Shown here: in pieces, positions 1 through 8,904 of the stretch
Position numbering within the stretch: the stretch's first letter is position 1
Layout of the letters: each line of letters opens with the position of its first letter
Assembly: GCA_047627515.1 (NCBI GenBank)
Contig: JBLHTU010000002.1
Coordinates: 34,362 to 98,361 of the forward strand
Reading direction: 5' to 3'
Origin: JAYPLE01 sp047627515
Lineage (GTDB): Bacteria; Bacteroidota; Bacteroidia; Cytophagales; Cyclobacteriaceae
Length of the DNA: 64,000 bases
Translations under genes and position numbers: made by a program
Notes under the pieces: generated by a model
What the model was told of the DNA's origin: nothing
Seen by the model: the letters and a program-made list of their open reading frames with translations, nothing else
Database searches by the model: none

Positions 1-2021
1 ATATTTTACTTTCTACCATAAAATTGGCCACCTTTTGAGCACGGCGCTGTGATAGTAGTTGATTATACTCCGATGACCCTATATCATCAGTATGAGCCCC
101 TACCTCCACACGCAAACTTGGGTTTTCGATCATAAGGGTGATCACACGTTCTAGCTCGGTATATGATATTGCATCTAGGTTATCAGAATTTGATTCAAAT
201 AGGATATCACGAAGTGTCAAGTCTGTTCCTTCTGTAAGAGGCTGCAGTGCAAGTTTGATATCGCCTCGTGTCACGATGCCTGTTGCTCCGGGCTGACCGA
301 AGGCATCCAGATCCTCTACAGATGCTGCTGTTAAGATATCTTCTCCTTCAGGTGTCACTTCTATTACGGCGCTATTGAAGGCATATCCCTGATCACTGGT
401 AGCTTCGATTTCGTATCGATCTCCAACTCGCAAGGCAACTGTTTCGTTTCCCTCTAGTTCGATCACTTCGTCTCTGTTACGATTGCGAATGCGTACTTTG
501 GAGCGCACCCTACTGTTATTGCTAAGATCCGCGATGTTAATCGAGACTTCACGTTTGATCGGGACCATTTCGACATCATGGTTAAAGTCGCGATAGACAA
601 CCAGTCCAGTCACGTCAAGACTAAAGAACTCACTTTCGAAGTTTTCTTTGTCGATGTACACTTCATACTTTTTTCCAAGCGGTAAATCCAGCGTGATTTT
701 CCCGTCTGTTTCGTTTTCGATGTCCATGATAAATCCAGCTGCTCCTGCTTCTTTAACTTTAATATTGGCGGCTATGGGCTCAAAAATGTCAATGTCGTAC
801 ACATTGAGGAATAGTTTCGCAAAGGAGAAAAGTTCGATGTTTTGTACGAGCTCGTCGTATTCGTCCTTGTCTTTTAAATCATAGAAATACGAGCGAGATG
901 TATAGCCCGCCTTTTTGATTTCGACGTTATAATTATTACCGACAGGCAGTACAAGAGTATAATTTCCATTATTGGCGTTATTGGTCATCTTCATGACTTC
1001 ACGTGAGGTGAACGCATCGCTTACTATGATCTCAGCTTCTATGCCCTGACCTGTATCTCCATCTCTGATCGCTCCTTGTATGACATTGTTTTTAAATTGT
1101 TGAAGATGCGGAGGTATCTCTACTGAGTAGATGTCTTTGGAGTCGTACACATAGTACAGCAAATCACCTTGCGCTGAAATACTAGTAAATTGGTCACTGT
1201 TAGCCGTGTTGATGAACTCCAGTGGTTTGGGTTTTCCCCAATCACCTATCTCATCCAATTGAATTTGGTACAGGTCATAATCTCCTAACCCTCCCAGTCT
1301 GTTAGAAGCGAAGATCAATGTCTTATTATCTGCCATAATTCTGGGGGCTTTTTCACAATCCTGATTGATAGGGTATGGAAGCATAATCGGTTCGCCCCAT
1401 GATCCATCACTTTGCTTTACCGACTTGAAAATGCTGTAGCAGGCTTTATTCTCCCACATATCAGCAATTTCGTCGTTGCTTAAAGGATTATACGTCTGCC
1501 TGACAAAATAGAGCTCGCGACCGTCAGCGGAAATGGAAGGGAATCCTTCGTAACCAGTTGTATTAATGGGGCCTCCGATATTCTTAGGAGATGTCCAACC
1601 TTCGTCCGTTCTGGTTGAATAGTAGATGTCCTCTCTGCCGAGACCTTCGCGAAATGAAGCGAAAAAAAAGAGAGTATTGTTATCGAAACTGAGACTGGGG
1701 CCTCCAATAAGGTCAGTCGCATCACCATAGGAATTAATATCAGTTAAGGAAGTAGGGTCTGACCAGACACCTTCCACTAGCTGAGATTCATAAAGCCAGT
1801 ATTGACCCGACTTGTTGGATTCGAAGATCATGGTCTTTCCATCGGCAGATATAGAAGGCGCGTAGTCAATCTTCTCTGTATTGACAGCATCTACAGGCTT
1901 TGAGGTACTTCTGTAATAATTGATAGTATCAGAGAGCGTCTGCATCACTGGAGGAGAGGTCTGAGACATCAGTCCTAGTGAAAACAGCAGGACCATCTGA
2001 AAAATTATGAGTCGCTTCATT
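1..2021 (-). CDS. OmpA-family envelope protein with PD40 repeats (C-terminus cut by window edge)
   Basis: The reading frame begins at an ATG at 2021 and runs off the left end of the window. It starts with a signal peptide (MKRLIIFQMVLLFSLGLMSQ). Next come PD40/WD40-like beta-propeller blades (repeated patterns such as PSISADGKTMIFESN and PRIMADNKTLIFASN), then carboxypeptidase-regulatory-like segments, then an OmpA domain with a LFESNSDNL start and the peptidoglycan-contact motif GAHTDD. Such proteins are exported and bind peptidoglycan through the OmpA domain. It lacks a lipobox, so it is probably periplasmic or outer-membrane attached. It is the second gene after the CHAT gene, or shares its transcript, with a 25-bp gap. 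The family call is secure; the specific role is unknown. Confidence 0.85.
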
Positions 2022-2046
2022 AGTGGTTAGGCATTTTTCATTTCAC

Positions 2047-5000
2047 TTATTTTCCCAGAATGACAAAGGCACCCCAGAAGTACGGTTTTGGGTAGTCTTT
2101 TTTAACTGACAGTATAGCTTCGTTAAAGGCATCCGTCTTGGTTTTACCAGAAAACCACTGATTGTAGAATTCAGACATTAGAAGCTGAGTTGTTTCGTCA
2201 TTGACCTTCCAGAGGCTCATAATCAAATTTTGAGCTCCTGCCACTAGGAACGATCGCTGTAGACCGTAGACACCCTCGCCATTTTTAACTTCTCCTAGGC
2301 CGGTCTCGCAAGCAGACATGACTACGATATCTGTATTGTCGAGATTCAGGTTCATGGCTTCATATGCGGTTAAGATCCCATCTTCATCTCCAGGTATATC
2401 TTCATTCCGAATGGTGTTTTCTGACCCAGCAAACAGAAGTCCTGAACGCATCAGAGGGTTGTATTTTTGACTTCTACTGCCCAGCCCCTCATTGTCTTCT
2501 TCGGAAAGAGGGATGTCTTCCAAAAAGAATCCGTGAGTCGCCACGTGAAAAATCTTGGGGCTTTGCATTTTCTTTATATTAACCTCACTGGCCTGATCTC
2601 TAGTAAACGAGCTGTATTGCCACGACTTTTGCGTCATTATATCAGTGATATTGTTTAATTCCACCAACGTGCCAGGTAACTCCGACACATTATCACCAAA
2701 ACTATATCTCATACCTTCCGTATCAGCTACACCTCCAGCATCGGCTATCACGGTATTGGCCAAATTGTACGCAGGATAGCCAAAGACTTGTGCTGTATTG
2801 TTAGGGTTTTGGGGTTCTGGTGCTGCGACCAGTTCTTTGGTGTTGCTTAGCAGTCTGATCGTATATTTATCTATGACGTATTGTTCTTCCTCTGGATCAA
2901 AGAGTGTAGCAATATTGACTTTATTGAAAATTCCATCTGCAGATAAGTACACGTTGGAAGTGTTTTTAGGAAGAGCTTCGTCAATAGCTTTCCAAAATTG
3001 ATTGTAGGACTTCTTATCCTCAATTTTGTAAACGATGGAATTTTTGTAGGTTTTGAACCCTTTGCCCTCGAGTTCGTCTCCGTTAGAAATGAGCACGAGC
3101 TTAGGAGCATCTGTTGATTGGGGGCTAACGATAAGATTGGCATACAGAATTGAATCATTCTTTAGATTCTTTCTGATTCGGATAACTTCTATGGCAGCTT
3201 CTTGGTCTCCAAGTGTTGCCTTGATATCGCGCCATGTGTTTCTCGATTTCTCAAACTCAGAAGCAAAAAGACTTGATTTGAGTGACAGTTCTTTTTCCAT
3301 CGTGTTGGATTTATCCTCCATGGCAGGAATATCGATATTGTTTTGAACGATTTCATCTTTTGATAAAGCCAGTGATTTGACGATGTTTTCTTTCAGGGCA
3401 ATCCAGTCCTGAAACAGCTGGATGAGTTGCTGATCGCCACTGCTTAGTATTCGATTTCGCACCTTGTTGGTGGCATTGAGTAGCAAGGCTTTGGTAGCCA
3501 ATTGGAGATCATAGATTTCGCCCAGTAAGGCATTACGGGTCGATTCATCTCCATAACTGCGTCCAACGTACTCAATGGAGAAATCCATATAAGCGTCAAA
3601 AATAGGCTTTATCTTACTGTAAAAGGCACTTTTTTCATTTTCGCTCAAGGAAGGGAAATACTTTTGTATGTCTTCTAGGTATTTGCTAATGACAATTTTA
3701 TAATTCTCACGAGCGGTTTCGAAATCACCCGTCTTTTGCGATATTGAGGCCAGACCGTATATTGAGTACGTGTAGTCAGGGTGGTTTTCACCAAGTATCG
3801 TTCTCCTAATGGTCACTACTTTTTCGTAGTAGATTTTGGCTTGATCAAGGTTTTCAAGGGCTTGTTCCAGTACTGCCAAATTATACAGGGTTAAGGCATA
3901 GGATGGGTGACTCTCACCAAATGTGTTCTTGTAGATTTTAAGTGTAAGTAGGTACGCTTCTTTAGCTTCATCGTAGGCTTGGGTAGACTCGTACAATGCT
4001 GCTAGATTATTAAGCGTCTTGGCATAGGAGGGGTGGTTCTCCCCCAATATCTCCTTATCGATCTCGAGGACTTGCTCAAGTGTCGTTTTTGCTTTTTCAG
4101 TATTTCTTTCTAACTGGTACAGAGAAGCTAGATTGCTAAGCGCAGCTGCGTAGTCAGGTGTAAATTTTCCGACTGTTTTTTCGTATACAGACAATGCCTC
4201 GGTGAAAAGAGGTTTTGCTGCATTTACATTTCCCATCTTCTGATATAATAGCGCTAGGTTATTGATTGCAGCACCATACAAGACGTGCTGGTTTCCTAAT
4301 GAGGCTTCGTAAATTTCTTTGGCTTTTAAAAAGTATTCTTCTGCTTCTGGGTACTCCGCAATCAGTTTCTTGATGTTTCCGAGGTTCACGTAAGTGTATG
4401 CTAGAGACGGATCTGTGCTTTCTAGTAAACGCTCCTTTGTTCCATTGACTTCAGTGAGGATTTTTTCAGCATCAATGTATCGAGCAGTTGCGCTGTAGAG
4501 CATGCCCAGATTCTCGTAAGTAGTTAAGTAATCTAAATTTTCTGGGCCATAGGCTGCTTTTTTGATACCGACTGCATCAATGAGGTAGCTTTGAGCAGCA
4601 TAATATTTACCCTGCAGCTGTAGAAGGGAGGAATAGTTTGATAGGATCGTACCATACTCTGGATGCTTGGTTCCGTATGCTTTCGCAAAAATGGGCATTG
4701 CTTCAGCGTACACTTTTTCTGCTTGGTCGTATTGACCGACTTCAGTAAGTATGCCAGCGAAAGTATTTTTAGCAAAAGCGGATTGTATGGATTGGCCTCC
4801 GAATGTTTCAGTAGACTGATTTACGGCTTTTTGGGCAGTGGACTGAGCGTCGATATATTTTCCTTGTCGAGAAAGTGTCTTTGATTGCTGATTGTAAAGG
4901 GAATATAATTTGGCCGTTTGCTTTTGTTGATTCGCCTCGGCGATAGCTAAAGAAATTTCCTCATAGGCCAAATCAAGATTACCCTGAGATAAGCCGATTT

Positions 5001-6126
5001 TACTTATCCCTTCTAGCGTATTGATGTACGTCAGGTCTTTTATCAATCCCAATCCTGAATAAGTACTTTTTACTTCTTTTAGAATTTCTAATGCTTTGGC
5101 CCACTCTTGCTGCTGAATTAGCAGATTTCCATAATTAAAGGCTGTGTAAACAAAAGACTCAGGATCCTCTTCTTTCTTCACAAGCCTGCTTGCATACGTG
5201 TCTGATAACAGATGCTGCGCTTCTTCGTAGGCACCTACTTTTTGTAAATCGATAGATAGATTGTTCTCTGCGATTGTAAATTCTAGACTCTGATCTTCTC
5301 CAATATCTGTCAATGTGGAGAGAGCTGTTCGGTACTTTCCTACAGCTTCACTATATCTGCCTAAGTTATCAAGTGCATCTCCGACCTTGATGAGTATTGC
5401 CCCGTATTCAAAGTTAGGTGCATCGTATGCGTAACCTTCTTCCAGTACCTGATATCCATCGAGCGCAGCTGCAAAATTCCCTTTTGAGGCTTGAAGAGAT
5501 GAGTAATTGTATAGAATGTTGTAGTAGTCATACGGTATCTCTAATGCTTGCTCAAGTACTTCCATAGAGGAGAGTAGCAATTGTTCTGCACGGTCGTCCT
5601 GTTTCAATTGAAATAGCGATACCCCTAGATTTCCCTGATTGATAGCTACTTCGACAGACCCAGGTCCATACAAATCTTCACTTAGGGCCAGAGCAGCTGT
5701 AAGTAACCGCTCCGCTTCTTCATATTCGCTTCTACTGCTTCTAATTAAGGCAAGGTTAGCCAATGCGGTAGCGTAGGTGTCCTCCATGTCAAGCCCTAAT
5801 GCTTGCAGCGTTTCGATTTCAGCTGTAGCAAATGTCACAGCATCATCTACTTCAAAAAGCTCGTAACAGACAACAGACAAATGCCTCTGAATAGCGGCTA
5901 CATTTTTGTGCGGAGTCGTAACCTCATTCTGAAACATAGTAAGAGCAGTCTGACCGTATGCTTTCGATTGCTTGAGCTCATAGTTATCGTAGGCTTCTAA
6001 AGACAAATTATATTGCACTAGCCAATCCTGTGCTTGTATGCTGTAGCTCAGAAGGCTAAAGCTTATGAGAAATAGTACTTTCAATGAGTTAGTTGGTTGG
6101 TTTGGTGGAATTTGTCCAAATTTCAA
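2047..6126 (-). CDS. Secreted TPR-CHAT (caspase-like) protein
   Basis: This is a protein of about 1359 aa with an N-terminal signal peptide (VLFLISFSLLSYSIQAQ). About 850 residues of kinesin-light-chain-type TPR repeats follow (for example LGENHPSYAKTLNNLAALYE). A C-terminal CHAT domain carries the caspase-like dyad: His1198 in FHVATHG and Cys1273 in MSACETG. The family is known for regulated proteolysis, with TPRs sensing a partner. The signal peptide implies a periplasmic or surface location, unlike cytoplasmic CHAT proteases of defence systems. The start is uncertain: 6126 is TTG, and a second TTG at 6084 would give a tighter signal peptide; no in-frame ATG lies upstream. It probably shares a transcript with the OmpA/PD40 gene 25 bp downstream. 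The substrate is unknown. Confidence 0.85.
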   Translation of the reverse strand: MKFGQIPPNQPTNSLKVLFLISFSLLSYSIQAQDWLVQYNLSLEAYDNYELKQSKAYGQTALTMFQNEVTTPHKNVAAIQRHLSVVCYELFEVDDAVTFATAEIETLQALGLDMEDTYATALANLALIRSSRSEYEEAERLLTAALALSEDLYGPGSVEVAINQGNLGVSLFQLKQDDRAEQLLLSSMEVLEQALEIPYDYYNILYNYSSLQASKGNFAAALDGYQVLEEGYAYDAPNFEYGAILIKVGDALDNLGRYSEAVGKYRTALSTLTDIGEDQSLEFTIAENNLSIDLQKVGAYEEAQHLLSDTYASRLVKKEEDPESFVYTAFNYGNLLIQQQEWAKALEILKEVKSTYSGLGLIKDLTYINTLEGISKIGLSQGNLDLAYEEISLAIAEANQQKQTAKLYSLYNQQSKTLSRQGKYIDAQSTAQKAVNQSTETFGGQSIQSAFAKNTFAGILTEVGQYDQAEKVYAEAMPIFAKAYGTKHPEYGTILSNYSSLLQLQGKYYAAQSYLIDAVGIKKAAYGPENLDYLTTYENLGMLYSATARYIDAEKILTEVNGTKERLLESTDPSLAYTYVNLGNIKKLIAEYPEAEEYFLKAKEIYEASLGNQHVLYGAAINNLALLYQKMGNVNAAKPLFTEALSVYEKTVGKFTPDYAAALSNLASLYQLERNTEKAKTTLEQVLEIDKEILGENHPSYAKTLNNLAALYESTQAYDEAKEAYLLTLKIYKNTFGESHPSYALTLYNLAVLEQALENLDQAKIYYEKVVTIRRTILGENHPDYTYSIYGLASISQKTGDFETARENYKIVISKYLEDIQKYFPSLSENEKSAFYSKIKPIFDAYMDFSIEYVGRSYGDESTRNALLGEIYDLQLATKALLLNATNKVRNRILSSGDQQLIQLFQDWIALKENIVKSLALSKDEIVQNNIDIPAMEDKSNTMEKELSLKSSLFASEFEKSRNTWRDIKATLGDQEAAIEVIRIRKNLKNDSILYANLIVSPQSTDAPKLVLISNGDELEGKGFKTYKNSIVYKIEDKKSYNQFWKAIDEALPKNTSNVYLSADGIFNKVNIATLFDPEEEQYVIDKYTIRLLSNTKELVAAPEPQNPNNTAQVFGYPAYNLANTVIADAGGVADTEGMRYSFGDNVSELPGTLVELNNITDIMTQKSWQYSSFTRDQASEVNIKKMQSPKIFHVATHGFFLEDIPLSEEDNEGLGSRSQKYNPLMRSGLLFAGSENTIRNEDIPGDEDGILTAYEAMNLNLDNTDIVVMSACETGLGEVKNGEGVYGLQRSFLVAGAQNLIMSLWKVNDETTQLLMSEFYNQWFSGKTKTDAFNEAILSVKKDYPKPYFWGAFVILGK

Positions 6127-6149
6127 TATAGCAATTACTTCAAATCAAT

Positions 6150-6157
6150 CAAAACTA
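6150..6157 (-). promoter_or_regulatory. Probable -7 element for the CHAT-OmpA operon
   Basis: Read on the minus strand this is TAGTTTTG, an exact match to the Bacteroidota -7 consensus TAnnTTTG. It lies 24 bp upstream of the TTG at 6126 and 66 bp upstream of the alternative TTG at 6084. No convincing -33 TTG was picked out, so the call rests on the -7 match and position. Confidence 0.45.
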
Positions 6158-6440
6158 TCTAATCCTTAATGCATGTCCCAAATATTTTTGTGAATAAGCG
6201 GTTTTTCTGTCTAAGTGTGAATTGCGCGAGTTGATTAACTAAAATAGTATGCATGCATACTATCTAACAAAGTTCTGTTATCTTCGAAAAACAATGAATG
6301 TCTCTCAAAAGAAGTTTGAAGAGACTAATGATAGGTGTTAAGTAGCGTATTTTTAGGTGTTCGATCAAAGAAATATTTATGATCCTTTATTTCCCCAAGG
6401 AATTAGCCTTAAGATGGTTAGAAATCAGAAAACCATCAAT
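6158..6440. other. Non-coding stretch, no gene seen
   Basis: The region between the CHAT promoter and the tRNA-Phe relic has no convincing open reading frame on either strand. The only structure seen is the perfect palindrome at 6244-6263. An apparent minus-strand ORF across 6387-6587 is an artefact of the duplicated tRNA/terminator sequence. Confidence 0.6.
6244..6263. promoter_or_regulatory. Perfect 20-bp palindrome, possible operator
   Basis: The sequence ATAGTATGCATGCATACTAT is identical to its own reverse complement over 20 bp. It lies about 120-180 bp upstream of the two candidate CHAT start codons. A perfect dyad of this length is typical of binding sites for dimeric regulators. No regulator gene is adjacent, so the function is inferred. 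Confidence 0.35.
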
Positions 6441-6455
6441 AGGATGGCTTTGATG

Positions 6456-6524
6456 TGGTGCTGAGTGGATTTGATCGGAGTGGCGGACCACCCATCGACG
6501 CAGATAATTCAGGTAATGGCTTAT
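6456..6524 (-). pseudogene. Decayed tRNA-Phe copy
   Basis: The first 16 bp match the 3' end of the intact tRNA-Phe at 6564 exactly. After this the T-arm region is interrupted by about a dozen extra bases, then weaker similarity resumes (gaccaccc, then a cgac...attcagg stretch resembling the anticodon arm). A degraded version of the terminator hairpin (ccatc/gatgg, 6433-6447) sits downstream, as for the intact gene. It cannot fold into a cloverleaf. The left part of the match is certain; the right boundary is approximate. Confidence 0.5.
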
Positions 6525-6537
6525 GAAAAACCAAAAA

Positions 6538-6557
6538 AGCCATCCCGAAGGATGGCT
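6538..6557 (-). terminator. Rho-independent terminator of tRNA-Phe
   Basis: On the minus strand AGCCATCC-TTCG-GGATGGCT forms an 8-bp stem with a stable UUCG tetraloop, followed by a T-run. It lies 6 bp past the 3' end of tRNA-Phe. Confidence 0.85.
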
Positions 6558-6563
6558 TTGATG

Positions 6564-6636
6564 TGGTGCTGAGTGGATTCGAACCACCGACTCACGGATT
6601 TTCAGTCCGATGCTCTACCAACTGAGCTACAGCACC
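6564..6636 (-). tRNA. tRNA-Phe (anticodon GAA)
   Basis: This is a 73-nt cloverleaf. The acceptor stem pairs GGTGCTG with the AGCACC side plus discriminator A73; the T-arm contains GGTTCGAATCC. The anticodon loop CTGAAAA places GAA at tRNA positions 34-36 (6603-6601). CCA is not encoded. A UUCG-loop terminator follows directly, so it is a single-gene transcript. The partial copy downstream is decayed. Confidence 0.95.
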
Positions 6637-6716
6637 TGAAAAAGTGGATGCAAAACTAGAAAAATAATAGTTAGCTCCAAACAATTTTGAATGAATAAAT
6701 AATTGGAACAAAAGTG

Positions 6717-8042
6717 ATGAGTTTTTTACCTCAAATTGTGTTTTTAGTTGTACTTACTGTTTTTGTATGGCTTGTAGCAAAACGTGTCCTGCGTATTAAA
6801 TCTAATATCAACCTAGGAAGGCCTCTAGAGATAGAAAAAGACCCAAAGCGTTGGCAAAACTTGATCCTGATAGCGTTTGGTCAACAGAAGATGTTTCAGC
6901 GATTTCTTCCCGCGATTTTTCATCTTTTTATTTATGTGGGTTTTGTGTTGATCAATATTGAAGTCCTTGAAATTATCTTGGATGGCATTACAGGTCAGCA
7001 TAGACTTTTTGCGCCTTTTCTAGGCGTGGCCTACAGTGGATTGATTTCTTTTTTTGAAGTTCTTGCTGTATTGGTCATAGTTGCCTGTGTCATTTTTTTC
7101 TTTCGAAGAAATGTGACAAAGGTCCCGAGGCTCACAATGCCAGAAATGAAAGGCTGGCCTTCTCTTGATGGAAATCTGATCTTAGTCATCGAGGTTGTGC
7201 TAATGTTTGCTATTCTTACAATGAATGCTACGGATCAAGTTTTGCAAGCCAGAGGTATCTCAGGATACACACTTACAGGAGGCTTTCTAGTTTCATCCAG
7301 TATGACGGGTCTTTTTTCTGGACTATCCGATTCTGCACTTATATTGGCAGAGCGAGCTGCCTGGTGGTTTCATATCGTGGGTATTTTTGCTTTTGCCTTA
7401 TATGTCACTTACTCAAAGCACCTTCATATCTTCATGGCTTTTCCTAATACCTATTTTGGGCGTATCAAACCTAGAGGTCAAATGGATAATATGGATGAGG
7501 TGACCAATGAGGTAAAGATCATGTTGGGCATGCCAGTTGAAGGAGATCAAGCACCACCTCCAGAAGGATTCAAATTCGGCGCAAAAGATGTATCAGATCT
7601 GAGTTGGAAAAATGTGATGGATGCTTACGCATGCACAGAGTGCGGCCGATGCACAAGTGAATGTCCTGCTAATATTACGGGTAAAAAGCTTTCACCTCGG
7701 AAAATTATGATGGATACGAGAGATCGGGCCGAGGAAGTAGGAGGACTCATCGCCGCTGGACAGCAAGAAAAAATTACAGCAAAAGCATTGCTCGAGGACT
7801 ACATTTCTAAAGAAGAGCTAAACGCCTGTACCAGTTGCAATGCCTGTGTCGAGGCTTGCCCCGTATCTATCAACCCCTTAGATATAATTCTACAAATGAG
7901 ACGCTATGTATCGATGGAGGAATCTGGCTCTCCAGCCTCTTGGAATGCCATGTTTCAAAATGTAGAGACAAATTTTGCCCCTTGGAAATTTTCAGCGCAA
8001 GACAGATTTAATTGGGCAGATGAATTAAAGAAAGAACAATAA
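6717..8042 (+). CDS. Membrane-anchored 4Fe-4S protein, heterodisulfide-reductase/GlcF-like
   Basis: This 441-aa protein has about five or six transmembrane helices in the first 250 residues, resembling a nitrate-reductase-gamma type membrane anchor. A cytoplasmic part follows with two 4Fe-4S motifs: CxxCxxCxxxCP at Cys306/309/312/316 and at Cys371/374/377/381. Such proteins pass electrons between the quinone pool and a soluble partner. The CCG-domain protein starts 12 bp downstream and is the natural partner (HdrC/HdrB-like pair). The start chosen is the ATG at 6717, rather than the GTG three bases earlier. The physiological electron donor is not known. Confidence 0.85.
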   Translation: MSFLPQIVFLVVLTVFVWLVAKRVLRIKSNINLGRPLEIEKDPKRWQNLILIAFGQQKMFQRFLPAIFHLFIYVGFVLINIEVLEIILDGITGQHRLFAPFLGVAYSGLISFFEVLAVLVIVACVIFFFRRNVTKVPRLTMPEMKGWPSLDGNLILVIEVVLMFAILTMNATDQVLQARGISGYTLTGGFLVSSSMTGLFSGLSDSALILAERAAWWFHIVGIFAFALYVTYSKHLHIFMAFPNTYFGRIKPRGQMDNMDEVTNEVKIMLGMPVEGDQAPPPEGFKFGAKDVSDLSWKNVMDAYACTECGRCTSECPANITGKKLSPRKIMMDTRDRAEEVGGLIAAGQQEKITAKALLEDYISKEELNACTSCNACVEACPVSINPLDIILQMRRYVSMEESGSPASWNAMFQNVETNFAPWKFSAQDRFNWADELKKEQ

Positions 8043-8054
8043 TAAGCACCAAAT

Positions 8055-8846
8055 ATGTCAGATATTAAAATACCAACTGTTGCAGATCTAGCCAACGAAG
8101 GCAAAGTCCCAGAAGTCCTTTTCTGGGTAGGATGTGCCGGGTCATATGACGATCGTTACAAGGCCGTCACAAAAGCTTTTGTAAAAATATTGAATAAAGT
8201 GCAGGTTGACTTTGCCGTGTTAGGGACAGAAGAATCATGCACTGGCGATCCTGCAAGAAGAGCAGGCAATGAGTTTCTTTTTCAGATGCAAGCCATGTCT
8301 AATATTCAAGTGATGAATGGCTACGGGATCAAAAAGATCGTGACTGCCTGTCCACACTGCTTCAATACCCTAAAGAATGAATACCCCGAATTAGGCGGTA
8401 CCTATGAGGTCATACATCATTCTACTTTTTTGCAGCAATTGATTGATGAAGGTAAAGTGATGCTCAAAGAGGGAGGCGGGTTTAAAGGCCGTAAAATCAC
8501 TTTTCATGACTCATGTTACTTAGGCAGAGCAAATAATGTTTATGAGGCTCCAAGAAAGGTACTAGAAGCGTTGGATGCAGAGCTAGTGGAAATGAAACGA
8601 TGCAAGACCAAAGGACTTTGCTGTGGAGCTGGAGGGGCACAGATGTTCAAGGATGCCGAGCCTGGAAAGAAGGAAATCAATATTGAGAGAACAGAGGAGG
8701 CATTGCAAACAGGCGCAGATACTATAGCTGTCGGTTGTCCGTTCTGCCTTACGATGATGAGTGATGGTATCAAAAACAAGGAAAAGGAAGGGGAAGTAAA
8801 AGTAAAAGATCTCGCTGAACTGATTGCCGAGGCGGAAGGTTTATAG
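8055..8846 (+). CDS. (Fe-S)-binding CCG-domain protein, HdrB/LutA-like
   Basis: This 263-aa soluble protein has two cysteine-rich CCG modules: an N-terminal one (VGCAGSYDDR, then TACPHCFNTLKNEYP) and a C-terminal one (FHDSCYLGR, then LCCGAGGAQMF). CCG modules bind an unusual iron-sulfur cluster in heterodisulfide reductase subunit B, glycolate oxidase GlcF and LutA. It lies 12 bp after the membrane Fe-S protein and is almost certainly its complex partner. The substrate oxidised or reduced is unknown. Confidence 0.85.
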   Translation: MSDIKIPTVADLANEGKVPEVLFWVGCAGSYDDRYKAVTKAFVKILNKVQVDFAVLGTEESCTGDPARRAGNEFLFQMQAMSNIQVMNGYGIKKIVTACPHCFNTLKNEYPELGGTYEVIHHSTFLQQLIDEGKVMLKEGGGFKGRKITFHDSCYLGRANNVYEAPRKVLEALDAELVEMKRCKTKGLCCGAGGAQMFKDAEPGKKEINIERTEEALQTGADTIAVGCPFCLTMMSDGIKNKEKEGEVKVKDLAELIAEAEGL

Positions 8847-8871
8847 CCATTACATCTCAGAACTTATCTCC

Positions 8872-8879
8872 TATCTTTG
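8872..8879 (+). promoter_or_regulatory. -7 element upstream of the 161-aa protein gene
   Basis: TATCTTTG matches the Bacteroidota -7 consensus TAnnTTTG. It sits 26 bp before the ATG at 8905, giving a short leader. No clear -33 TTG is visible. It suggests the 8905 gene has its own promoter although it follows the Fe-S pair closely. Confidence 0.4.
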
Positions 8880-8904
8880 TAGTTTAACATGCTAAAGATA
8901 GACT

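Larger units (their letters stand above)
6441..6579. repeat. 31-bp direct repeat (6441-6471 and 6549-6579) from tRNA-Phe duplication
   Basis: Positions 6441-6471 and 6549-6579 are identical over 31 bp and offset by 108 bp. The shared block covers the 3' half of the tRNA-Phe terminator hairpin, the short spacer and the 3' acceptor/T-arm side of tRNA-Phe. This is the best preserved part of a tandem duplication of the tRNA with its terminator. Confidence 0.85.

Noticed and set aside
2047..6126. CHAT protein as part of a CRISPR-guided caspase (Craspase) or other defence system
   Set aside because: No cas genes, repeats or effector partners are nearby, and the protein carries a signal peptide.
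6387..6587. A 66-codon minus-strand frame with an internal SAPHQSHP repeat
   Set aside because: It reads through the tRNA-Phe, its terminator and the duplicated copy; the peptide repeat is simply the 31-bp DNA repeat.
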